Shown in pieces: positions 17,094-26,117 of a stretch of 32,997 nucleotides of DNA. Position numbers and translations under genes: made by a program. This DNA is from Candidatus Ruminococcus intestinipullorum (GTDB taxonomy: Bacteria; Bacillota; Clostridia; Lachnospirales; Lachnospiraceae): contig JAHLFA010000112.1 of assembly GCA_018883985.1 (NCBI GenBank), forward strand, positions 1-32,997, in the 5' to 3' direction. The notes beneath the pieces were generated by a model. The model saw nothing but the letters and a program-made list of their open reading frames with translations. It made no database searches and was not told where the DNA came from. Every line of letters begins with the position of its first letter. The first letter of the stretch is position 1.

Positions 17094-18092
17094 ATGAGAG
17101 ATAAAATAGCAGGGGTTATATATGGAATGGCATTAGGAGATGCAATGGGAATGCCCGCTGAATTATGGGGACGCAATCGTGCGAAAAAGTTTTTTGGTGG
17201 AACTATTACAGAGTTTTTAGATGGGCCACAGGAAAATGATGTGGCAATGTATTACAAAAAGGGGCAGTTTACAGATGACACAGGACAAGCACTTGTGTTA
17301 TTGGATTCTATTTCGTCTACTTCTTATGTTCCAGATGTAAAAGATATTGCAAATAGACTTCTTGAATGGGCGAAGAGAGAACATGCATTTGAAAATAATA
17401 TTTTGGGTCCAACATCAAAGGCAGCGTTAACAAATCTAAGAAATGGTGTGGAAGATAAAACTGTGACGGATAAGGCTCTTTCAAATGGAAGTGCAATGCG
17501 AATTGCTCCCATAGGATGCCTATTTTCTCCAGAACAAAAAGAAGAACTTGTGGAGTATGTCTATGGTGTTTCTAGGGCGACTCACACAAGCGATGTTACC
17601 ATAGCAGGGGCTAGTATGATTGCGATGGGAGTTAGTTCAGCTTTAGTCCATACTAATTTTGAGCAGGTGATAGAGGATATCTTATCTATTGAAGAGCTAG
17701 GATATCAAAAAGGATGTGAAACATTTAGTGCTAGCTTAGGAGAACGAACAAAAATTGGTCTGGAGTTAGCAAAAAAGTATCGAGATGATGAAGAACAGTT
17801 TTTAAAGAAAATATACGATATTGTGGGAACAGGTGTTGGAATTATTGAATCTGTGCCAGCAGCAATTAGTATAGCCTATTATGCACAAAATCCAAATCGT
17901 GCTTGTATTTTATGTGCGAATCTTGGTGGAGATACGGACACAATTGGGGCAATGGCTACAGCAATTTGTGGTGCATTTACTGGAAAAGGTGGTATCAAGG
18001 ACGAGTATATAGAAATCTTGCAAAAGCAAAATGATGTAGATTTTGAACAGTATATTGAGATTTTAGTGAGAGGGAGGGAAGTATTAAAATGA
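17094..18092 (+). CDS. ADP-ribosylglycohydrolase-family protein (DraG-like)
   Basis: A 332-residue member of the ADP-ribosylglycohydrolase family, an all-helical fold with two magnesium ions. Metal-binding motifs are present: GALGD-like ALGDAMG near residue 13, TDDT at 60-63, and DTDT at 280-283 in GGDTDTIGA. NGSAMRIAPIG is another family block. I chose the ATG at 17094, after an AGGAGAGG site, over an in-frame start at 17073 inside the AraC gene. Relatives remove ADP-ribose from proteins or split related N- or O-glycosidic bonds. The kinase and PnuC genes that follow suggest the substrate is a small nucleoside or an NAD fragment rather than a protein. That is inference. Confidence 0.9.
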   Translation: MRDKIAGVIYGMALGDAMGMPAELWGRNRAKKFFGGTITEFLDGPQENDVAMYYKKGQFTDDTGQALVLLDSISSTSYVPDVKDIANRLLEWAKREHAFENNILGPTSKAALTNLRNGVEDKTVTDKALSNGSAMRIAPIGCLFSPEQKEELVEYVYGVSRATHTSDVTIAGASMIAMGVSSALVHTNFEQVIEDILSIEELGYQKGCETFSASLGERTKIGLELAKKYRDDEEQFLKKIYDIVGTGVGIIESVPAAISIAYYAQNPNRACILCANLGGDTDTIGAMATAICGAFTGKGGIKDEYIEILQKQNDVDFEQYIEILVRGREVLK

Positions 18093-18985
18093 AAACTCTT
18101 GTAATAGGGTCAGCAATATTAGATATGATTTTGCAGGTGGAACAGGTACCAAAAAGTGGGGAGGATATTTTTGCACAAAATCCCAATACAAGGATTGGAG
18201 GATGTGCATATAATGTGGCTTCAACATTGAGCAACCTTGGTTGTGAGCATGACTTGTGTGTTCCAATAGGAGAGGGGATGTGTGCAGACAGAATCAAAGA
18301 AGAGCTAGTACGAAAGGGGTATCCTTTGCTGATACAAGAGGTAGGGCAGGATAATGGATTTTGTCTTTGTATGGTAGATGAGTATGGGGAGAGAACGTTT
18401 GTTACAGTGCAAGGTGTCGAGGGAAGATTCGAGAGCAGATGGTTAAAGCAGATACCAATACAGGAGTATGACAATATTTATTTGTCAGGTTATCAGGTTT
18501 GTGGAGAGGGAGCGTATATAATTGTAGACTGGTTAGAAAATGTAAGGGGAGGTTCTATATATTTTGCACCAGGGCCTGTTATTTGTAAAATAGAACCTAC
18601 CATTCTAAATCAGATTTTCAAATTAAGACCTATTTTACACTTAAATGAGAAGGAGTTATTGGATTATACGCAGGCATCTTCGTTGGAAGAGGGGGTAAAG
18701 ACCTTGTATGAAAAAACTCAAAATAAAATGATTGTAACACTTGGAGCAAATGGGGCTATTTATTGGGATGGCAAACAACTATTACAAATTCCATCCATGC
18801 AGGCCAATGTAGTTGATACAATTGGTGCAGGTGATAGCCACATTGGTGCAATTCTAGGTTATACATCTAAAGGGATAGGGATGGAAGAAAGTATAAGGAA
18901 TGCAAATAAGGTTGCAGCAGGAGTTGTAGGAATACAAGGCTCTATTATGGAAAAGGAGGAGTTTGAGAAATGGATGGAGGAGTAG
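18089..18985 (+). CDS. PfkB-family sugar/nucleoside kinase
   Basis: A 298-residue ribokinase-fold kinase. The substrate-binding IGGCAYNVAS block is near residue 34. The C-terminal signature DTIGAGDSH spans about 243-251, with Asp249 as the expected catalytic base. Most PfkB enzymes have Phe after GAGDS or GAGDA; here it is His, which may matter for specificity. The ATG overlaps the stop of the preceding gene (ATGA), so the two are translationally coupled. With the PnuC transporter downstream it could trap an imported nucleoside or released ribose as a phosphate. Adenosine, ribose, pseudouridine or nicotinamide riboside cannot be told apart here. Confidence 0.9.
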   Translation: MKTLVIGSAILDMILQVEQVPKSGEDIFAQNPNTRIGGCAYNVASTLSNLGCEHDLCVPIGEGMCADRIKEELVRKGYPLLIQEVGQDNGFCLCMVDEYGERTFVTVQGVEGRFESRWLKQIPIQEYDNIYLSGYQVCGEGAYIIVDWLENVRGGSIYFAPGPVICKIEPTILNQIFKLRPILHLNEKELLDYTQASSLEEGVKTLYEKTQNKMIVTLGANGAIYWDGKQLLQIPSMQANVVDTIGAGDSHIGAILGYTSKGIGMEESIRNANKVAAGVVGIQGSIMEKEEFEKWMEE

Positions 18986-19683
18986 TTGCTAATCGCAGAG
19001 TAAGTTTTTTTGATGGATGGAGCTGGAAAGAGAAGCTCTGGCTTGCATTTGTTCTTGTATTTCAAACAGTCATGTGGGCAATAAATCGTGAAACAGTATT
19101 TATGCTAATTATGACATTAACATCGAGTCTAAATCTTGTGCTTGGAGCAAAGGGAAAAGTTGTAGGATTATATTTTGCCATTATTAATAGTGCAATGTAC
19201 GCATATAGTTGTCTTGGTGTTCCTTTGTACGGGGAGGTTATGTACAATGTACTATATAGCATCCCTGTGAGTATTATTGCTATTGTTTTGTGGAAGAAGC
19301 ATACTTCTAAGGATGGTGAAATTCAATTTCGTACGATGAATCGTAAGGTACTTGTTACGACAGTTGTAATTACCTTGAATTCCATTTTTGTATATACAAA
19401 AATTTTAGAATGGATGGGTGGCAGCTTTGCATTTATGGATTCGCTTACAACGGTTGTTTCCGTAATTGCTAGTATGTTATACCTTATGAGATATTCAGAA
19501 CAATGGTTGATGTGGGTTATTGTAAATGCGTTATCTATTGTAATGTGGATATTTGTTCTGGCTTCTGGAGACCAATCAGCACTTTTGATTATAATTATGA
19601 AAGCTGTTAATTTATGTAATTCCTCTTATGGATATTATAATTGGAAGCGAATCTCAAAAAAATTAGAGGAGAATAAGCAGTGA
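18970..19683 (+). CDS. PnuC-family nucleoside/vitamin-precursor transporter
   Basis: A 237-residue membrane protein with about seven segments. The PnuC hallmarks are seen: the QWLMWVIVNALSIVMW block (Trp179, Trp182, Asn186, Trp193) and the C-terminal NSSYGYYNW block (Asn224, Trp225). PnuC proteins carry nicotinamide riboside by facilitated diffusion that depends on phosphorylation inside the cell. Relatives carry thiamine, riboflavin or deoxynucleosides. The gene overlaps the kinase gene by 16 bases and its AAGGAGGA site lies within it, fitting a transport-and-phosphorylate pair. The ligand is inferred only. Confidence 0.9.
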   Translation: MDGGVVANRRVSFFDGWSWKEKLWLAFVLVFQTVMWAINRETVFMLIMTLTSSLNLVLGAKGKVVGLYFAIINSAMYAYSCLGVPLYGEVMYNVLYSIPVSIIAIVLWKKHTSKDGEIQFRTMNRKVLVTTVVITLNSIFVYTKILEWMGGSFAFMDSLTTVVSVIASMLYLMRYSEQWLMWVIVNALSIVMWIFVLASGDQSALLIIIMKAVNLCNSSYGYYNWKRISKKLEENKQ

Positions 19684-19718
19684 TGGAACAGTTATAAATT
19701 TATAAAGATAAGTATAGT

Positions 19719-19744
19719 AAGGGGGTGAGGCTGCTCACTCCCTT
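19719..19744. terminator. Hairpin between convergent pnuC-like and citX-like genes
   Basis: Eleven-base arms at 19719-19729 and 19734-19744 pair with one wobble around a four-base loop. No strong T run follows on either strand, so a terminator role rests on position between convergent genes. Confidence 0.65.
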
Positions 19745-19763
19745 ATTGTGTAGATTGAAGACA

Positions 19764-20267
19764 TTAAAAAATATTTTGTAAAATTTCATCCACTTTGTTT
19801 TGAAGATCTTCGATAGCATGTGAGCGAGAACGTGCACATTCAAATGCTGGTTTATTACAAATGATACATCGTCTTTGATAATTACGAGAAAGTTTTGTTC
19901 CATCGCGATTAATAATATCAATATCATAGAGTCGTCCAAGAGGAAATGTTTCTTCAAGTAAGACGGCTTTTTCTTTAATTTTTTTTGCAGGACAGTCTAA
20001 TGCTAAAATGAGTTCATCACCTGTTTTTTCGTGAAATTCTGAAAAATCTTTGATTGTTATATGTTCCAGATTAATCCAAGAAAGTAGTTCATGTTTTCCT
20101 AGTTCAAAAGCTTTTCTGATAGATGCATTGGTTTTAATGGGGCCAGGGATGTTCATACAAAAGGAGAGAAGTGTACAGTTGTAATTTTGAAGATAAGATT
20201 GTTGAATTTGAAAACGTCGTTCTCGACAAAGTAACATATCATTTAATTGGATTTTTATTCCGTCCAT
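19764..20267 (-). CDS. citX: Holo-citrate lyase synthase CitX
   Basis: A 167-residue protein matching CitX, which transfers the phosphoribosyl-dephospho-CoA prosthetic group to a serine of the citrate lyase acyl carrier protein CitD. The family blocks GRLYDIDII and LSRN, and the cysteine-rich C-terminal block RRCIICNKPAFECARSRSH, are all present. Its target, CitD, is encoded at 25815 on the other strand, so the two halves of the cluster belong together. CitG, which makes the prosthetic group precursor, is not seen in the window. An AAAGGA site lies ten bases before the ATG. Confidence 0.92.
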   Translation of the reverse strand: MDGIKIQLNDMLLCRERRFQIQQSYLQNYNCTLLSFCMNIPGPIKTNASIRKAFELGKHELLSWINLEHITIKDFSEFHEKTGDELILALDCPAKKIKEKAVLLEETFPLGRLYDIDIINRDGTKLSRNYQRRCIICNKPAFECARSRSHAIEDLQNKVDEILQNIF

Positions 20268-20292
20268 TTATGTAATTCCTTTCAAATAAATG

Positions 20293-20320
20293 TAGGGTCA
20301 GCAATTTCTAGCTGACCCTA
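20293..20320 (-). other. Perfect hairpin between permease and citX genes
   Basis: Ten-base arms at 20293-20302 and 20311-20320 are exact complements around an eight-base loop. It lies between the stop of the permease gene (20341) and the start of citX (20267) on the minus strand. No T run follows, so it may be an mRNA-stabilising or expression-balancing hairpin rather than a full terminator. Confidence 0.6.
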
Positions 20321-20340
20321 ATAATAGTAACATAGATTGT

Positions 20341-21471
20341 TTACAAAATAAATGAAAGAATAACATTAAATACAGTTGCTGATAAAACGCTGATTGGAAC
20401 GGCACGAAATAGTAGTTTTGGGAACATTTTACTTCGCTCTTCTTCAGTTGCACAAGAGCCTAGCACAAGACTTCCTCCAGAGGAGAATGGGGAAATAGCA
20501 GAGCTTTGTGCACCAATAACGATACATGTAAATAGTATCAAAGGATTAATTCCAGCAGCAATTGCAACATTAATTAGCATTCCAACTCCACAAATCATAA
20601 TAATTGTATTCCATGGTACTTTTGCAACAACTTCATTTTGAGGACCAAGTTTCATAAATAAAGCGATTGCTGAGAAGATGATAGCCACAAGTCCTACATC
20701 TATCTTGCTGTTGATAAAGCTAATGATTTCAACATTAGGAAGTACGATATGTAGCAAAGGAAAAATAAGTACAGTTGCAATCATAAGAACCATAAGGTAA
20801 ACATTCTTTTTCTGAAGTGCAGTAAATGGTTCTGGTTTTTCAAACGATGTACTTGTTGCTGCAAAACTCTTTCCAACTGTAATAAAACGGAATAGAGTAA
20901 TTAAAAGTAGTGAAAAAATAACACTTGCTATAAAGATTACAGCAGAGTAGTTAAAGGATGTATCTGTATAACCGTTGTTATCCATAAGTCCACGGAAAAT
21001 GATACCACTTCCACTTGTCATAAAGTTTGCACCAGAGAGTGCACCACAGTTGATTGCTACAGCTCCAAGCAACTTATCCATTTTAGCTTCTTCGCAAATT
21101 AGCATAGTAATTGGTGCCATAAATGCCATAACTGTAAAGAAACCAGCACCTAGGGCAGCAATTCCAGCACTTGCTACGTATAGAGCAAATGGTAAAAGTG
21201 CAGGGAACTTCTGAAATGCATAAAGCAGATAACGAGCTGTTTTCTCTAAAGTTCCATTTACAAGTGCAAAATTGTAAAATAGAGATACAGAGAAAATAAC
21301 AAACATTGTATTAATAGGCCATCCCTTTATGATTTCACTTGGGGACATACCCAAGGCAAAAGCACCAATAAGGTAGGCGAAAATAATAGCAAAAAAACCA
21401 GTATTAAAGCCAGTTTTATATCCTATAACAACAGCAATTGCAATTGCCGCTATAATTAAAAAGCTAAGCAT
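20341..21471 (-). CDS. Carboxylate permease, MatC-like/ion-transporter superfamily
   Basis: A 376-residue membrane protein with about ten or more hydrophobic segments. It looks like the dicarboxylate carrier MatC and related ion-transporter proteins. Suggestive regions are the N-terminal MSPSEIIKGWPINTMF stretch, the SGANFMTSGSG loop and the C-terminal SSAISPFSSGGS loop. The Gly- and Ser-rich loops are typical of carriers for di- and tricarboxylates. It starts 19 bases after the amidohydrolase-like gene, with TAGGAGG before the ATG. Given the aconitase-like and citrate-lyase genes across the divergent promoter, a tricarboxylate such as citrate, isocitrate or aconitate is the likely substrate. 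The exact family is less certain than the general role. Confidence 0.8.
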   Translation of the reverse strand: MLSFLIIAAIAIAVVIGYKTGFNTGFFAIIFAYLIGAFALGMSPSEIIKGWPINTMFVIFSVSLFYNFALVNGTLEKTARYLLYAFQKFPALLPFALYVASAGIAALGAGFFTVMAFMAPITMLICEEAKMDKLLGAVAINCGALSGANFMTSGSGIIFRGLMDNNGYTDTSFNYSAVIFIASVIFSLLLITLFRFITVGKSFAATSTSFEKPEPFTALQKKNVYLMVLMIATVLIFPLLHIVLPNVEIISFINSKIDVGLVAIIFSAIALFMKLGPQNEVVAKVPWNTIIMICGVGMLINVAIAAGINPLILFTCIVIGAQSSAISPFSSGGSLVLGSCATEEERSKMFPKLLFRAVPISVLSATVFNVILSFIL

Positions 21472-21490
21472 TAAAAATACCTCCTAATAA

Positions 21491-22354
21491 CTACGAATCA
21501 AGTCCTAGCAGGCGTTCTTGAATCGTATGTGTCATGTGATAAATTTCATTTTCTGGAACTCCATGGTCAAATAAATATTGTACATATTGTTCCAGTGCAA
21601 TTTCCCAATAAGGATTTTCCACTTGTCCTCCGTCTGTACATACCATAACATTTTTGTATCCACAGGCTTTGATTGCTTCTAAGTTCATAGAAAGATTGCT
21701 ATGATATTTACCACCACCTAAAGGTTGTGCGAAACAATGTTCTAAAATAACATCATAATCCTTTACAATACGAACCTGCTCATCTAAACTCATACCTACT
21801 AAGCTCCATTCAGGGTGTGTAATTACAATTTTATCAATTCCTGCATCCTTTGCAGCTTCTGTAACACGGAAGCATTCTTCTGGAGAAACGTGAGCAGTTG
21901 CAAGTACTACATCAAAATCTTTAATTAATTTAAATACATCCAATAGCTCAGGCACAATTTTGCCATCACGAATCACATCTACACAGTTGTCTTCTGGTTG
22001 GTTTGTTTTTCTCGCATGATTCCTAGCAGATTGTGTAGGAAGCCAAACCACTTTTCCACCAAGCTTTAAACCACTTTCTACGGCATAAGGGTTGATTCCC
22101 CCCATTTGGCGATTTAAAGTAATTCCTCCAAACATTGTGAAGTTGTTATCCTTGCCATGTACAATTTCATTATGTCTATTGCACAAATAAGCACGGTCTA
22201 CAGTAGTTCCTTGATGGGTTTTGATTACAATAGCACGTGCACCTACACGAATTCCAGCTTCCATCAACTCAAAATCATTATAAGCACGATGTCTGATATC
22301 GGGATTTGAATGGACATGCATATCAATGATTCCATTCATCATTTTCTTTGTCAT
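21491..22354 (-). CDS. Amidohydrolase-like metal-dependent protein (DUF6282-type)
   Basis: A 287-residue protein with amidohydrolase TIM-barrel features: His13 and His15 in DMHVHSNPD, then ATAHVS, VITHPEW and MVCTDGGQ, which would supply further histidines and an aspartate for metal binding. An AAGGAG site lies three bases before the ATG at 22360 and nine before the ATG at 22354, so I prefer 22354. No function is established for this subfamily, to my knowledge. Clustering with a carboxylate permease suggests hydrolysis of a lactone, amide or ester that yields the tricarboxylate used by the divergent genes. This is inference. Confidence 0.8.
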   Translation of the reverse strand: MTKKMMNGIIDMHVHSNPDIRHRAYNDFELMEAGIRVGARAIVIKTHQGTTVDRAYLCNRHNEIVHGKDNNFTMFGGITLNRQMGGINPYAVESGLKLGGKVVWLPTQSARNHARKTNQPEDNCVDVIRDGKIVPELLDVFKLIKDFDVVLATAHVSPEECFRVTEAAKDAGIDKIVITHPEWSLVGMSLDEQVRIVKDYDVILEHCFAQPLGGGKYHSNLSMNLEAIKACGYKNVMVCTDGGQVENPYWEIALEQYVQYLFDHGVPENEIYHMTHTIQERLLGLDS

Positions 22355-22400
22355 TTTCATTTACTCCTTCCTTTTTTATAATGTTTTTCGTCATTTATGA

Positions 22401-22429
22401 TTGCGAAATGAGTATAGAAATCTTATAAT
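22401..22429 (+). promoter_or_regulatory. Putative promoter of the LysR-hydratase-cit genes
   Basis: A TTGCGA hexamer (22401-22406) and TATAAT (22424-22429) are 17 bases apart on the plus strand. On the minus strand TATACT (22411-22416) is a plausible -10 for the divergent amidohydrolase gene, with no good -35, as expected for LysR-activated transcription. Confidence 0.5.
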
Positions 22430-22470
22430 GAGGTTTAGTATTGATGCAATGGAAAAAATCTGATACCAGC

Positions 22471-22487
22471 TATCGGAAAAACCGATA
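22471..22487. promoter_or_regulatory. LysR-type operator palindrome
   Basis: TATCGG and CCGATA arms flank five A's in a perfect 17-base inverted repeat. It contains a T-N11-A core (22473 and 22485), the usual LysR box. A further GATACC at 22462-22467 repeats part of the right arm. The site lies about 70 bases upstream of the likely leftward transcript start and downstream of the rightward one. This fits activation of the leftward genes and self-repression of the LysR gene. Confidence 0.65.
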
Positions 22488-22526
22488 CCTAAAAATGGAA
22501 AATTTAAAGGGGATACAAACGATTCT

Positions 22527-23435
22527 ATGGAGATGAAAGAATTTATCTATTTGATTACTTTAGAGGAGGAGGGGAATATTTCAAGGGCAGCAGAAAGACT
22601 GTATATGGCTCAATCTTCCTTAAGTCAGTTTTTACAGCAGTTTGAAACAGAACTAGGAGTTAAATTATTCGTAAGAACACCCAAAGGGATACATCCTACA
22701 CATAACGGGGAACGGTTTATAGAACATGCAAGATCAATGCTGTTACAGTATCAAAGGGCGAAGAATGAGATTTGGAGTAATGAAAATTTGGAAGCTGGAA
22801 AAATTAGTTTTGGCATCAGTACATTTCGTGGGCAGAGGATGTTGCCTAAAATCTTAAAAGGTTTCCATGATAAATATCCAAAGGTTCATGTTGAAGTCGT
22901 TGAAGAAAATAGTATGCGATTAGAAGAGCTTCTTGTAGGTGGGAAATTAGATTTGGCAATTGTTGTGATGCCTACTACCAAACTAAAGAAAGAAGTTTCT
23001 GTATTTCGGAAAGATGAAATTTTACTTGTAGTTCACAAAGACCATCCTCTTGTTCAGCATATTCATCCTACACAAGAGCAAGGGAAGTATTGGGTTAGTT
23101 TAAAGGACACAGTGCAATATGAGTATATCCTAAGTGGTTATGACACCATTTTGGGAAGTTTGGGAAGAGATATGTTAAGGAAACAAAAATTAAAATGGAG
23201 GGCCTTTCACAATAATATTTCTGCACCAATGGCAGTAGCCATGGCAAAGGAAGGGTTAGGTCTTGCATTTACATACCAATCTTGTGTGGAGGAGTCTGAT
23301 GATGTATTGTACTTGAGAATTGGGAAAGAAGGCGTTTTTTTAGATTTGGGAATTGCCTATCCCCCAGGAGAATATCGTTCCAAGGGGGCAGAAGAATTAG
23401 AAAAAATAGTTCGACAAGTATATGAAGAAAATTAA
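22527..23435 (+). CDS. LysR-family regulator of the tricarboxylate cluster
   Basis: A 302-residue LysR protein. Residues 1-60 hold the winged helix-turn-helix (GNISRAAERLYMAQSSLSQFL). About 90-295 form the periplasmic-binding-like ligand domain. The ATG at 22527 is used; another in-frame ATG is six bases on. It is divergent from the amidohydrolase gene and is followed after 67 bases by the aconitase-like gene. It is well placed to control both arms through the palindrome at 22471. The co-inducer is probably the carboxylate substrate. Confidence 0.92.
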   Translation: MEMKEFIYLITLEEEGNISRAAERLYMAQSSLSQFLQQFETELGVKLFVRTPKGIHPTHNGERFIEHARSMLLQYQRAKNEIWSNENLEAGKISFGISTFRGQRMLPKILKGFHDKYPKVHVEVVEENSMRLEELLVGGKLDLAIVVMPTTKLKKEVSVFRKDEILLVVHKDHPLVQHIHPTQEQGKYWVSLKDTVQYEYILSGYDTILGSLGRDMLRKQKLKWRAFHNNISAPMAVAMAKEGLGLAFTYQSCVEESDDVLYLRIGKEGVFLDLGIAYPPGEYRSKGAEELEKIVRQVYEEN

Positions 23436-23451
23436 GTCAATATCGTTTTGA

Positions 23452-23463
23452 ACCGACTTCGGT
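23452..23463. promoter_or_regulatory. Short inverted repeat before the hydratase gene
   Basis: ACCGA and TCGGT arms flank two bases. The arms share the TCGG/CCGA core of the LysR palindrome at 22471, but in the opposite order. It could be a secondary LysR site or a small hairpin. Support is weak. Confidence 0.3.
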
Positions 23464-23502
23464 GAAAATAAATATCAAGAAAAAGTAAAGGAGGATACAG
23501 AT

Positions 23503-25788
23503 ATGGTAAAGTTGTATGATGGCGGAGTCTATCTGGTAAATGGAACAGAGATTCTAGAAAACAAGGAACAGGTGAAGTCTGTAACAGGTAAGGATGTATG
23601 TAAGGAAGAGGCAGTTAAAGGAACGATTGCTTATTCAATCTTGGAAAAGCATAATACATCTGGCAATATGGAAAAACTAAAAATTAAATTCGATGCAATG
23701 GCATCCCATGATATTACATTTGTTGGAATTATTCAGACTGCTAAAGCATCAGGGATGGAACAATTTCCATTGCCATATGTTTTGACAAACTGTCATAACT
23801 CCCTTTGTGCAGTTGGAGGAACTATCAATGAAGATGACCACTTATTTGGTCTTTCTGCAGCGAAAAAATATGGCGGTATTTATGTTCCACCACATATTGC
23901 AGTAATTCATCAATACATGAGAGAAATGCACGCAGGTTGTGGAAAGATGATTCTTGGTTCTGATTCCCATACACGATATGGAGCACTTGGAACTATGGCA
24001 ATTGGAGAAGGTGGAGGAGAGCTTGTAAAACAGCTTCTTTGTGATACATATGATGTAAACAGACCAGAAGTAATTGCTGTATATTTAGACGGAAAGCCAA
24101 ATCCATGGGTAGGACCACAGGATATAGCGTTGGCTATTATTGGAGCAGTATTTAAAAATGGATATGTGAAGAATAAGGTAATGGAGTTTTTGGGACCTGG
24201 TATTGCTTCTATGACAACAGATTATAGAAATGGTATTGATGTTATGACAACAGAAACTACTTGCCTATCTTCAGTGTGGAAAACAGACGAAGATACAAAA
24301 GCATTCCTTACACTTCACGGAAGAGGAGAAGACTATAAAGAATTAAATCCAGCAGATGTAGCGTACTATGATGGATGTGTTTATGTAGATTTAAGCAGTG
24401 TAAAACCAATGATAGCATTGCCATTCCACCCAAGTAATACATATGAGATTGATGAATTAAATGCAAATCTTGGAGATATTTTAAGAGAGGTAGAAAAAGA
24501 AGCGATACATATTGGAAATGGAAGAGCTGATTTTACACTTACAGACAAGATTGAAAATGGAAAGCTTAGAGTGCAGCAGGGAATTATTGCAGGATGCGCT
24601 GGAGGTAATTATACAAATGTCGTTGAAGCTGCCAATGCACTTCGAGGAAAGAATTGTGGTAACGGTGACTTCTCATTAGCAGTTTATCCATCTTCTCAGC
24701 CAGTATTTATTGACTTGGCAAGAAAAGGAATTACAGCCGATTTGATGGAAGCAGGTGCTATTATCCGTACAGCATTCTGTGGACCATGCTTTGGAGCTGG
24801 AGATACTCCATGCAATAATGGATTAAGTGTTCGTCATACAACAAGAAACTTCCCAAATCGTGAAGGTTCTAAGCCAGGTGTCGGACAGATGTCAGCGGTT
24901 GCTTTGATGGACGCACGTTCTATTGCTGCCACAGCTGTAAATCAGGGTATTTTAACATCAGCACAGGAATTAGATTGCTGGGGAAATGTACCAGAATATC
25001 ATTTTGACGATACAGTATACAAAAATCGTGTATATTTTGGATATAATAAGGGAAATCAAGAAGAAGCATTGGTATATGGACCAAATATTAAGGATTGGCC
25101 AGAAATGAGTCCGTTAACAGATAATATCCTATTAAAAGTATGTTCTAAAATTATGGATCCAGTTACAACAACAGACGAACTAATCCCATCAGGAGAAACA
25201 TCTTCATTCCGTTCAAATCCACTGGGATTGGCTGAGTTTACACTTTCAAGAAGAGATCCAGAATACGTTGGACGTTCAAAAGTAGTAGATAGAATTGAAA
25301 AATTAAGAATCAATGGACAGGATATCATTACAGAATGTCCAGAATTACAAGGTATTTTTGATGTAATTAGAACACTTCCAGGACAAGCAGATATCAATCC
25401 ACAAGATACAGAGATTGGAAGTATGATTTATGCAGTAAAACCAGGAGATGGATCTGCTAGAGAGCAAGCGGCAAGCTGCCAAAGAGTAATTGGGGGTCTT
25501 GCGAATATTACAAAAGAGTATGCAACGAAGAGATATCGTTCTAATGTAATGAACTGGGGTATGATACCATTCCAAATGGAGGAAGAGCCAAATTTTGAAA
25601 TAGGGGATTATATTTTTGTACCAGAAATTCGCACTGTATTAGATGGCGATATGAAAGATGTAAAAGCATACGTTATAAAGGACAAAAAAGCAGAAGAAAT
25701 TTCACTTTACATTGCAGAGATGACTCCAGAAGAGAAGAAAATCGTAAAAGCAGGATGCTTGATTAATTACAATAGAGAAAGAAGATAA
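23503..25788 (+). CDS. Aconitase-superfamily hydratase (YbhJ-like, fused domains)
   Basis: A 761-residue hydro-lyase with all aconitase domains in one chain. The three cysteines that hold the [4Fe-4S] cluster are Cys365 (AGCAGGN), Cys426 and Cys429 (FCGPCFG). Asp154-Ser155-His156 ([12 protein letters not shown]) and the C-terminal GSAREQAA block match active-site regions. It resembles the uncharacterised E. coli YbhJ group more than housekeeping aconitase. Followed by citD, citE and citF, it could convert isocitrate, aconitate or a related tricarboxylate to citrate for cleavage. A citramalate or methylcitrate route is an alternative. An AAGGAGG site precedes the ATG. Confidence 0.88.
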   Translation: MVKLYDGGVYLVNGTEILENKEQVKSVTGKDVCKEEAVKGTIAYSILEKHNTSGNMEKLKIKFDAMASHDITFVGIIQTAKASGMEQFPLPYVLTNCHNSLCAVGGTINEDDHLFGLSAAKKYGGIYVPPHIAVIHQYMREMHAGCGKMILGSDSHTRYGALGTMAIGEGGGELVKQLLCDTYDVNRPEVIAVYLDGKPNPWVGPQDIALAIIGAVFKNGYVKNKVMEFLGPGIASMTTDYRNGIDVMTTETTCLSSVWKTDEDTKAFLTLHGRGEDYKELNPADVAYYDGCVYVDLSSVKPMIALPFHPSNTYEIDELNANLGDILREVEKEAIHIGNGRADFTLTDKIENGKLRVQQGIIAGCAGGNYTNVVEAANALRGKNCGNGDFSLAVYPSSQPVFIDLARKGITADLMEAGAIIRTAFCGPCFGAGDTPCNNGLSVRHTTRNFPNREGSKPGVGQMSAVALMDARSIAATAVNQGILTSAQELDCWGNVPEYHFDDTVYKNRVYFGYNKGNQEEALVYGPNIKDWPEMSPLTDNILLKVCSKIMDPVTTTDELIPSGETSSFRSNPLGLAEFTLSRRDPEYVGRSKVVDRIEKLRINGQDIITECPELQGIFDVIRTLPGQADINPQDTEIGSMIYAVKPGDGSAREQAASCQRVIGGLANITKEYATKRYRSNVMNWGMIPFQMEEEPNFEIGDYIFVPEIRTVLDGDMKDVKAYVIKDKKAEEISLYIAEMTPEEKKIVKAGCLINYNRERR

Positions 25789-25814
25789 GACTAGATAAGG
25801 GAGATACTAACAAG

Positions 25815-26117
25815 ATGGAAATAAAGAAAGCGGCTGTGGCAGGAACACTAGAATCTAGTGACTGTCAAGTGACAGTGGAGCAAGGGAAAGGCGGAATAGA
25901 CCTTTCCCTTGATAGTGCGGTAATCAATCAGTATGGAAACCAGATTCGCAAAGTAACTTTTGAAACATTGCAGAATCTGGGCATAGATAATGTAAAAATT
26001 TCAATTGTAGATAAGGGTGCATTGGATTGTACAATTAAAGCTAGAATTGAGGCGGCAGTGTATCGTTCTGTAGAACAGACGGAAGATTTACCATGGGGAG
26101 GTGCAATAAAACCATGA
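25815..26117 (+). CDS. citD: Citrate lyase acyl carrier protein (gamma subunit)
   Basis: A 100-residue protein matching CitD. Ser14 in AVAGTLESSD is the expected attachment site for the phosphoribosyl-dephospho-CoA group. DKGALDCTIKARIEAA is a conserved block. CitX (19764) would load it. It carries the acetyl group between the alpha and beta subunits. The stop overlaps the citE start (ATGA). The same genes also serve citramalate lyase in some clostridia, so the real substrate could be citramalate. Confidence 0.93.
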   Translation: MEIKKAAVAGTLESSDCQVTVEQGKGGIDLSLDSAVINQYGNQIRKVTFETLQNLGIDNVKISIVDKGALDCTIKARIEAAVYRSVEQTEDLPWGGAIKP

